Below are positions 57,011 to 64,000 of a DNA stretch of 64,000 nt, in pieces (the stretch's first letter is position 1; every line of letters begins with the position of its first letter). The position numbers and the translations under genes are program-made. The stretch spans positions 620,001 through 684,000 of the forward strand of contig JAZKJV010010132.1 in assembly GCA_037367405.1 (NCBI GenBank), written 5' to 3'. The DNA comes from Ottelia alismoides. Taxonomy: Eukaryota; Streptophyta; Magnoliopsida; Alismatales; Hydrocharitaceae. Under the pieces are notes generated by a model. That model saw only the letters and a program-made list of their open reading frames with translations. It did not search any database and was not told the DNA's origin.

Positions 57011-58834
57011 ATGGGTCCAAAGCGGGGATCCCGGGAGCGTCTGCCGCAGCAGATTTGGGTTCCGAAGCGGGGGGGCTCTCATCGTCTTCGTGATGGTCGA
57101 GGCGTTCCTCTCGGTGACACTCGTCACGCCGAGAAGCGGGTACTTGATGACTTGGGGGGAGAATGGGTGACTGTGTCTCGTTCTAAACCGGGTAGACGTT
57201 GCTTCCGCTGCGGTGGCCGTGGCCATATGGCGCCTGCATGCAAGGCCCCCCCTAGGTGCTTTCGATGCGGGAGGATCGGCCATCGCTCTTTTTCGTGCGA
57301 CTCGGGGGGCATGGAACCTCATCGCCGGAAGGTCTCTCATCGTCCGAGGGCCTCTCTCCGAGCTAACCACTCCTCCGCAGGCCTGGACTCTCGCTCCTTT
57401 GCTCAGGTGGTCTCGGGGGTTCGCGATGAGACCAAGGGTAAATGCGCTCTTCCTCCTCTTTCCCCCGTCCAGGACGGCTCCCGTCCTCGGGCTTCCGAAA
57501 GGCAGGTCCCTCAGTCTTTCGTACGCCAACTGCCGTCATCGGTTCGCCGTCATGCTCCCTCGGATGGGTTCGAGGAGGGTGGAACCTCTAGGCTACCTGA
57601 TTCGGACAACTCGCACTCGAAGCCGGTAGGCCTCAAGCTCTTGGTCGCGGTTGGCGTGGTGCAACGGAGGATTTTTGATCGAGAAGAGATTCGTTCTGAT
57701 ACTTTGTCTCTCCTGGGCGAGGCTTTCTCGGGGGACTTTTTCTTTCTGGACGATTTCCGCTGCTGTGTTAGGGGGCTCTCCCCGGAACAACGGGAGACTC
57801 TCTTTCAACGTGCTGATGCCTCTGTGGTCAAATGGAGGCGGCCGAGGGTTGCCGATGGGGCAACCTTGGGCACCGAGCGGTGCGTCGTGGAGGTACGCGG
57901 CATTCCTTTTCTTTCTCGCTCGGCTCATTGTCTTTCGAAGATCATCAGCAAATGGGGTCAGGTTGTGGCTGTTCTGGACGACGGCCTAACCCCCGGTTCT
58001 GACTGGACTTGCACGAGGATTTTAGTGGATTGCTCGTCTACCCTTTGCATCTCGATGAAGGGCAAGGTTCTTTTTGAGAAACTTTCTCTCGGCAGATGGT
58101 CGTTCAAATTGGAGTTCTTCTTCCCGTCGCCGGACACTCCACCTCAGCCGATTCCTTCCTCCGGCAACGACTTCTCGTCCGATGGTGCCTTCGGCGGTTC
58201 ATCTTCCTTGGGACACGTGGCGGCTTGCAATGATATTATCGAAGCGTCGCAGCTGCATGACGAAAATTATGAAATGTCGGCTGGGCTTCTTTTCTCTTGG
58301 GAAGCGGGAAGGTCGCCCCCTCACGTGCCTGGAAGCCTTTTCAAGAACAATTCTATGATGGGGAATGTTTCTTCTTCTCTGGGACACGTGTCAGCTTGCA
58401 AAGATATTATCGAAGTGTCGCAGCTGCATGACGAGCGTTATGAATTGTCGGCTGGGCTTCTTTTCTCTTGGGAAGCGGGAAGGTCGCCCCCTCACGTGCC
58501 TGGAAGCCTTATCGAGAACGATTTTATGCAGAGGAATGCTTCTGTTACTCCAGAACATCTGACCCGCGGGGCGGTCTCTTGCTACGCGATGTCAGTTCCT
58601 ATTCCGATATCCGGGTCGGATCTTCAGGACACTCCGAGCCTTTCACGAGCGATATCTGACCCGCTTATTTCCAGCGCTCCTCTCATTTGCTATCCGGACT
58701 ACCCTTGCCCTACGCCGGTTACATCTGTGCCTTATTCTCAAGCGCTTCCGCCCCCTCTCAGGATTCCTCCTCTGCGGCGAATTTTATCTTCTCGACGGAT
58801 TCGGAGTCCTCGGGGGCTGTCCCCTCGCCCATGA
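57011..58834 (+). CDS. L1 LINE ORF1 protein, 607 residues
   Basis: The nucleic-acid-binding partner of ORF2. Two CCHC zinc knuckles are N-terminal (CFRCGGRGHMAPAC at residues 64-77, CFRCGRIGHRSFSC at 83-96). A basic, Ser-rich region follows, and then an RRM/DUF4283-like domain at about 210-375 (FRCCVRGLSPEQRETLF, RCVVEVRGIPFLSRSAHC, KLSLGRWSFKLEFF). Residues of about 400-510 hold a 57-residue segment repeated in tandem (171 bp period, from 58211 and 58382). The C-terminus is Pro/Arg-rich. The first Met just inside the element was taken as start. Knuckles ahead of the RRM-like domain recall monocot L1 ORF1s. Confidence 0.83.
   Translation: MGPKRGSRERLPQQIWVPKRGGSHRLRDGRGVPLGDTRHAEKRVLDDLGGEWVTVSRSKPGRRCFRCGGRGHMAPACKAPPRCFRCGRIGHRSFSCDSGGMEPHRRKVSHRPRASLRANHSSAGLDSRSFAQVVSGVRDETKGKCALPPLSPVQDGSRPRASERQVPQSFVRQLPSSVRRHAPSDGFEEGGTSRLPDSDNSHSKPVGLKLLVAVGVVQRRIFDREEIRSDTLSLLGEAFSGDFFFLDDFRCCVRGLSPEQRETLFQRADASVVKWRRPRVADGATLGTERCVVEVRGIPFLSRSAHCLSKIISKWGQVVAVLDDGLTPGSDWTCTRILVDCSSTLCISMKGKVLFEKLSLGRWSFKLEFFFPSPDTPPQPIPSSGNDFSSDGAFGGSSSLGHVAACNDIIEASQLHDENYEMSAGLLFSWEAGRSPPHVPGSLFKNNSMMGNVSSSLGHVSACKDIIEVSQLHDERYELSAGLLFSWEAGRSPPHVPGSLIENDFMQRNASVTPEHLTRGAVSCYAMSVPIPISGSDLQDTPSLSRAISDPLISSAPLICYPDYPCPTPVTSVPYSQALPPPLRIPPLRRILSSRRIRSPRGLSPRP
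58211..58550 (+). repeat. 171 bp in-frame tandem duplication in LINE ORF1
   Basis: The copies start at 58211 and 58382, both reading GHV-ACxDIIE-SQLHDE and then AGLLFSWEAGRSPPHVPGSL. Nucleotide identity is high, and the period is a multiple of three, so the ORF stays open. Confidence 0.88.
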
Positions 58835-59171
58835 CTGGTATGTTCTATGCAGATGGTGGTCTGCCCTCTTTCTCTAATCGGATTTCTATGCTTGCTGCCG
58901 CAACACTGGCCTCTTCTTCGAATGCTCCCTCGGGCTCGCAGTCCCGCAATGGCTCTTCTTGGAGTTCTTGGAATGATTTCTGTGCCTCCCCTGCAAGATA
59001 TGGCATTGTCTACTCCCGAAGGCTGGATTCTTTCCCTGATGACCCCTCTCCGCCAGGTCGCGAGGCTATTGCTGAGGCGGCGGGACTTCGATGGGTAGGC
59101 CAGCGACGCCTGCATCTGTAGTGGTTTTTCTTGGCTGTGTTCACTTTTTGGGGCCAATTTTTGTAACTATA

Positions 59172-61935
59172 ATGAAACTACTATCTTGGAATGTTCATGG
59201 TTTGGGGGACCCGCTTCGTCGCCAGGCTTTGGGATCGCGCATACGCGATTGGGACTGTGATGTTGTCTTTATTCAGGAATCTAAGCTTGCGGGGGTCGAT
59301 GACGCCATGTGGAAGTCGCTTGAGGCGGGCCCTGTCGACTCTTTTTGCTCCTTGGATGCAGTTGGTGCTTCTGGTGGTGCTATGCTTGCTTGGCGCTCTT
59401 CAAGATTTTCGCTAGCTTGCCGTCGTCTGGGACGACATTCTATCACTGTAACCCTTGTTCATGTGGATTCAAATGTTTCTTTGGCTTTCACTTGCGTTTA
59501 CGCGCCGTTATGTCACATCGATCGTCGATTATTATGGGAGGACCTGAATGCGGATGCCACGGCTTTGGGAAATATTCCTTGGATAGTGGGGGGGATTTTA
59601 ACGTCACTTTGCTCGCGTGCGACCGCCCTCGTGGGAGGGGGGTTGCGATCCCGGCTCGAGTGATTTTTTGGATTTCATTCATGGCTTGGCTCTTGAAGAT
59701 TTGGTGGCTAATGATATTTCTTTCACTTGGCGCAATTCTTCTTCACGATCTCGTCTTGATAGATTTTTGGCTAATAATCGCTGGATGGAGACCTATCCGC
59801 TCTGCTCGGTCTCTTCTAGACCAAGATCTTTTTCTGATCATTCCCCCATTATTTGGGAGGTGGACGAGTCCTTCCGTCCGCATGGTATATTCCGTTATGA
59901 GAGGAGCTGGATACTGGAACCAGACTTTAAGAATCTCGTCCACGATCATTGGTCTCAGACTTCTTATGATGGTCATGCGGCTCTTCGATTTGATCGTAAG
60001 CTTTCGTCCCTTCGGCGTGCCCTCATCGCATTCAAATATTCCACTCGCCAGGCTAGAATCGCTGCTCGCAATAACGCGGAGGAAATTATTATTCGCCTCG
60101 ATCGTTTGGAGAACAATAGGGAGCTATCTCCTCAGGAATTATCTGAACGATCTTCGGCCTTACATCTCATCGTGGCAGACGACAGAAAGAAGGCGATCGA
60201 ATGGAGACAACGTTCTCGTATTCGTTGGATTAAGAGTGGGGATGCTAATACTGCCTTCTTCCACCGGAACGCCAGTGCTCGTAAGCGCGCAAATCGTATC
60301 TCCTCCATCGAGATTGGGGGCGTTTCTGTTCAGGGCTTTCGTCAGATTGGATCGGCCTTGGTTAACCACTTCAAGAGTGTTTTCGATCGCCAGCCCTCCT
60401 CTTCGTGGCGTTGGTCTGCTATCGGGGTCCCCTCTCTCCCCTCCGCGGATGCGAATATTCTAACTCGGCCTTTCACGCTGGAGGAGATTAAGAGGGCGGT
60501 TTGGGACCTTAACATCGACGCTTCCCCTGGCCCCGATGGTTTCCCCATCTCCTTCTACAGGGACTTCTGGGATGTGATCTCCTCTGATGTCTTAGACGTC
60601 GCGCTTGAATTTTGCAATGGAAATCGGGGATTCGACAAGATTAACCGGGCCAGCTTGGTTCTTATTCCTAAGTCTCATGGGGCTTCCCGTATCGAGGACT
60701 TTCGCCATATTGCTATATCTAATGGCATCTATTTGATCATTGCCAAGGCTTTGGCTAGTCGGCTTGCCCCCTTGCTTGACTCCCTAATTTCCTCCGCTCA
60801 GGCTGCCTTTATTCAGGGGAGAAAAATCTCCGATTGTTACGCGCTGGCGTCTACAATTATTGACGGTTGGCATAGAGATGGCGCGATGGGGACTCTATGG
60901 AAAATTGATTTTGCTAAGGCTTATGATTCGCTGGACTGGCGCTTCCTATGGGCGACTTTAAAGGCTCGGGGCTTCCCCCCCTTGTGGATCTCCTGGGTCA
61001 GACGATGTGTTACTACTGTCTCCTTCTCCCTATCACTTAACGGTCGCCCGACTGGGGGCCTTTTTCAGCCACGCAGGGGGATTCGCCAGGGCTGCCCCCT
61101 CGCCCCTCTTCTTTTTGTTTTGGCAGCGGACGTTATGCCTCGTATGATCCAGGGCGTGGCAACTGCTGGATTTACTCGCGGGTGCGTCTTGGGTAACTTT
61201 CATATTCCTCTTCTTCAATTTGCGGATGACACCCTTTGTTTTATTGAGGGAGGCCGGTCTCATGCATTGGGGATGGCCACTGCGATTCAACTTTTTTGCG
61301 AGATATCGGGGCTCCGCATCAATGCGGCCAAATCAAAAGTGGTGCCCTTTGGCTTGTCGGCTTTAGAAGCCGGGGATTGCTCCGCTATCTTGGGGGCTCC
61401 CCTTGGAGAACTTCCGTTGGAATACCTGGGCTTGCCACTTTCTGTGGGTCGTGCACGCTTGCGTGATTATCAGAAGGTGATCGAGAAGGTCGAATCCAGA
61501 TTAGCTGGTTGGCGTGCGTCGCTGCTCTCCAAAGGCGGTCGGTTAGTTCTTATCAAATCTGTCCTCTCGGCAATACCCATATATTTCCTTTCGGCTCGCC
61601 ACTTGCCCAAAGGAATCCGACTACGCTTGGAGAGATATATGAGGCGTTTTCTTTGGGGCAAGAATGGTTCTGACAGAAGAGGGATGCATTTAGTTGGATG
61701 GGACGACATCTCCCGGCCGAAACGAGACGGAGGTCTTGGCGTTAGGCGCTTGGCCGTGGTTAGCGATGCTTGGCTCCTCAATTGGGCGATGAGGCTCTTA
61801 GGACGGGATGAGAACTTCATGGTGCAATGTCTCCACGTGGCTGCTGGGGATGCCATTGCCTCCGTTTTTGGCGGCCTTCCTCGGGGCATCTCTCATTCAT
61901 TCTGGCGCAATGTCTTCTCTGTCTTCAACTCTTAC
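59172..61935 (+). pseudogene. L1 LINE ORF2: endonuclease and reverse transcriptase, two frameshifts, cut by Z
   Basis: ORF2 begins MKLLSWNVHGLGDPLRRQAL at 59172. The APE-type endonuclease has SWNVHG, FIQESKL, then GGDFNVTLLACDR and SDHSPIIW. The frame changes at G-runs near 59590 and near 59630-59640. From about 59640 the frame is open to the Z insertion. RT carries SPGPDGFPISFYRDFW, IDFAKAYDSLDWRFL, RRGIRQGCPLAPLLF, the catalytic LQFADDTLCF, then EYLGLPLSVGRARL, SRLAGWRASLLSKGGRLVLI and SVLSAIPIYFLSAR. ORF2 nicks DNA and reverse-transcribes the element at the target. The apparent stop at 61941 is inside the Z LTR. Confidence 0.9.
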
Positions 61936-62380
61936 TGTTGACGCATAGGCTATTCTGTATCTCTTTGTTATTTTATTTTCTTGTTATTCTCTTTATGTAA
62001 TTTACCCATAGGCTACTCTCCTATATAAGAGAGCCTAGGGCTATGGAATAGATCATCTCATTCACGTTTCCCAACATGGTATCAGAGCGACGGTCCTAGA
62101 CCGGAGTTCTTGAAACCCTAACCCTAAACCCCACCCGCCGGCCCTCTTCTCTCTCTCTCTCTCTCTCGATCGGCGCGCCATCCAACGCCGTCGCCTCTGC
62201 TGTGCGTGCTTGTGCGCATCACCAGCGCTTCCCTGGCGTGCTGCAGCCCTCACGATCTGCAGCCCTAGCGCCTGTGCGCTACAGCACTTGCATCTGCGCG
62301 CGATCCTTGGTGCATCCCTTGCATCTGCGCGTGGTCCTTGGCGCCTGTGCGCTACAGCCTTAGTGCCTGCGCCCTTCCTG

Positions 62381-62510
62381 TGTGCATCTGTGCACTGGTG
62401 CGCTAGAACCGTGCGCATCTGTGCGCATCTGTGCGCACTGGTGCGCTAGATCCGCGCGCATTGGTGCGTATTGCAGTAGCACATCTGCGTGCATTGGTGC
62501 GTGTTGAAGC
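62381..62510. repeat. Imperfect GCGCATCTGTGCGCACTGGT repeats in the Z leader
   Basis: Words of the type TGCGCATCTGTGCGC and ACTGGTGCGCTAGA recur several times between the primer site and the gag start. The overlapping minus ORFs (62062-62661) arise from this biased composition. Confidence 0.7.
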
Positions 62511-62734
62511 AACGCACTGTGCGCTCTTTTCGCCACAGTTGCACACGCGGGTAGCGGCTTCTTGTTGCCCTTGCGTGTGACCTTTGTGCTCGCGTATCCA
62601 GACCATATCCAGACCGTAGCGCGCACATAATCATGGGGGTAGTTGCTTGACGTCTACACAAGCAACTAATCCCGTCTATGTCATTGTAGACAAAGATTAT
62701 CTTCTCTTAGTCACTCCAGTCTTCCATCTCCAGT

Positions 62735-64000
62735 ATGTCAGAAAGCAAGGCAGATACTCCATCTATGGGCGCATTTCGTGGTCCAGCGCCCATCGTCAAG
62801 ATGGATGGTACGAACTATGAACTGTGGGCAATGCAGTTCATGAGTATGATGAAGTCCACGGGCAAGAAGCATATTCTCACAGAGCCCGAGCCTGCAGAGA
62901 AGACTGGAGTTCATGCCTCATGGGAGGCAGACGACGCATATGCCAAGGTGTGGCTATCTGGCACATTGGCTATTGAAATCGCCAATGACATTCTACATCA
63001 ACCCACAGCCAAAGACATGTGGGATATCCTCGCAGCGACCTATTCTCAGGCAAAGAATGAGACGAAGATCCTGCAACTACAACATGATATATTCACGATA
63101 AAGCAGAATGGTCGTCCGTTACATTCTCTCTATACATCTTTGAGAGGAATGTTTGAGAAGCTTTATAGCTTCATGCCTCTTACCGCCACACCAGAGCAGC
63201 AGAAAACATACAGGAATGCAACGATGGTGGGTGTGTTTCTCGCTGCACTTGATCCAGAGTATGAGGCCGCATGTTCACAGATCTTGGCGGACTCGACTAT
63301 TCCTCCCATGGGGGAGGCTTTTCACAGATTGAGTAGGATAACTGTACCTTCAGCAGCTACTAGTCAGAATCCCTCAGCCATGGCAGCCAACAGGGGCCGT
63401 GGTTCTCATTACCAGGGCCGTGGACGTACTCCCCGTGGAAGGGGTGGTCGCACTAGGCCTACATGCTCATATTGTCACCGCATCGGACATACTGAGGACA
63501 CATGCTACTCAAAGCATGGATTTCCTGCATCTGCACGAGTCGCTGAGCAGATAGAGCCTCCTTCTGCTGCTTCACTGGATCAGCGTTTTGATGATCTGGT
63601 TGCCCGCCTCAGGGGCATTATCCCACCATCTGGCCCAGCACCGATGACAGAGAGTCATACTGATGTTGCTGCTTCTGCTTCTGCGTCTGCCTCTACGAGT
63701 ACTTCAGGTAGTACACTTGCACTTCATAGTAGTAGATCGGATACATTGCCATGGATCATGGACTCAGGCGCTACACATCATCTATGTGGCGACCAGAGTC
63801 TACTTTCAGGATATACTCAGATCCCTCCAGGACGGACAGTAGTGATTGCCAATGGCACACATTCCCCCATCACGGGTCAGGGGGAGATTAGATTGACATC
63901 CTCTATGCAGCTCAAGAATGTTTTACATGCACCGCATTTTTCTATGAATCTTTTGTCAATCAGTCAGATTACGAAGGACCTCCAATGTCGAGCTATTTTT
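62735..64000 (+). CDS. copia Z Gag-Pol polyprotein, first 422 codons, open at the window edge
   Basis: From ATG 62735 (MSESKADTPSMGAFRGPAPI) the frame has no stop to base 64000. Gag has KMDGTNYELWAMQFMSMM, then MWDILAATYSQAKNETKIL and LRGMFEKLYSFMPLTATPE. An Arg/Gly-rich stretch precedes a canonical knuckle CSYCHRIGHTEDTC (C-x2-C-x4-H-x4-C). The protease WIMDSGATHHLCGD follows, then MNLLSISQITKDLQCRAIF. Gag and protease are in one frame, as in functional copias. The 3' part is outside the window, so full integrity is unknown. Confidence 0.93.
   Translation, partial: MSESKADTPSMGAFRGPAPIVKMDGTNYELWAMQFMSMMKSTGKKHILTEPEPAEKTGVHASWEADDAYAKVWLSGTLAIEIANDILHQPTAKDMWDILAATYSQAKNETKILQLQHDIFTIKQNGRPLHSLYTSLRGMFEKLYSFMPLTATPEQQKTYRNATMVGVFLAALDPEYEAACSQILADSTIPPMGEAFHRLSRITVPSAATSQNPSAMAANRGRGSHYQGRGRTPRGRGGRTRPTCSYCHRIGHTEDTCYSKHGFPASARVAEQIEPPSAASLDQRFDDLVARLRGIIPPSGPAPMTESHTDVAASASASASTSTSGSTLALHSSRSDTLPWIMDSGATHHLCGDQSLLSGYTQIPPGRTVVIANGTHSPITGQGEIRLTSSMQLKNVLHAPHFSMNLLSISQITKDLQCRAIF

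Larger units (their letters stand above)
56990..61935 (+). mobile_element. L1-type LINE, nearly intact body, 3' part displaced by Z
   Basis: Two ORFs in L1 order lie on plus: ORF1 57011-58834 and ORF2 from 59172. The element begins within about 56970-57010, where the copia Y gag reading ends. It is cut at 61935 by the LTR of Z, before the zf-RVT domain and poly-A tail. It is much more GC-rich than the surrounding copias. RT catalytic residues are intact; two frameshifts in the endonuclease are the only obvious damage. Confidence 0.88.
61936..64000 (+). mobile_element. Short-LTR copia element Z, 5' part, apparently intact, runs off window
   Basis: LTR 61936-62076 (141 bp, TGTTGACGC...CCCAACA) has a CTCCTATATAAGAGAG promoter core, and primer site TGGTATCAGAGC is at 62077-62088. 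CTTAC (61931-61935) is the expected duplication. It inserted into the LINE ORF2. The leader is 62089-62734. A single open gag-pol frame then runs to the last base. LTR and protein sequences are close to element U. Confidence 0.92.

Noticed and set aside
56105..57529. 474-codon minus-strand ORF
   Set aside because: Chimera: its N-terminal third is antisense to the LINE ORF1 and the rest is copia Y gag/protease. It crosses an element border and is not one gene.
57213..59157. Alternative-frame ORFs (for example 57213-57629, 58687-59121, 58738-59157)
   Set aside because: They are shadows of the GC-rich LINE ORF1/ORF2 region; the real frame carries the recognised domains.
62115..62130. CCCTAACCCTAAACC telomere-like run
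   Set aside because: Only two to three units, inside the copia leader just after the primer site; not a telomere or an interstitial array.
62062..62661. Minus-strand ORFs in the Z leader
   Set aside because: They come from short GC-rich tandem words in untranslated leader, antisense to the element.

Overview
This window is repeat-dense plant nuclear DNA. It is made almost entirely of transposable elements of many ages stacked inside one another, plus five exons of one host gene. The evidence for a flowering plant is: Ty1/copia and Ty3/gypsy (chromovirus-type) LTR retrotransposons primed from initiator tRNA-Met (TGGTATCAGAGC), L1- and RTE-type LINEs, a tRNA-derived SINE, hAT- and Mutator-type MITEs, and a plant-like SCAMP gene with GT-AG introns. 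The LINE ORF1 with N-terminal paired zinc knuckles resembles monocot L1s, but the species cannot be read from the sequence. No rRNA, tRNA, CRISPR or bacterial-type feature was seen.

Left block (1-21775): a hAT-like terminal segment (1-617) cuts a gypsy LTR. The gypsy element (minus strand, RT to integrase to chromodomain-like tail) is split by two insertions: a 13 kb copia element (2786-15747, TSD AGATA) and a non-autonomous LTR element (16628-19309, TSD ACAAA). The copia element itself holds a short non-autonomous LTR element (10674-12232, TSD ATGTG) and, in one LTR, a 5'-truncated LINE (13261-13917). An RTE LINE relic follows.

Host-gene block (21776-27811): five in-frame SCAMP exons (23387-24488, plus strand). 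They are surrounded by a copia relic, two SINEs, two hAT-type MITEs, one Mutator-type MITE and an RTE LINE with a perfect 16 bp TSD. The SINE tails match the RTE 3' end, suggesting a LINE/SINE partnership.

Middle block (27990-39470): an L1 relic on minus is split by a copia element (29302-36854, TSD GTAAC), which in turn contains a third copy of the non-autonomous family (31916-34508, TSD TTCAC). RTE relics lie beyond it, one nested head-to-head in another.

Right block (39471-64000): copia elements with about 140-150 bp LTRs enter one another in series: T (39471), V (41988), W (49509), X (52524), Y (53047), then an L1 LINE (about 57000), then Z (61936). None of these seven closes inside the window, so their other halves should lie to the right in reverse order. 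One complete young copia (U, 42938-46697) sits in V. It has 142 bp LTRs differing at one base and a nearly intact pol but no gag; Z is a close relative that keeps an open gag-pol frame to the window edge. The small non-autonomous family (three copies) shares LTR style, primer site and polypurine tract with these copias and was probably mobilised by such elements.
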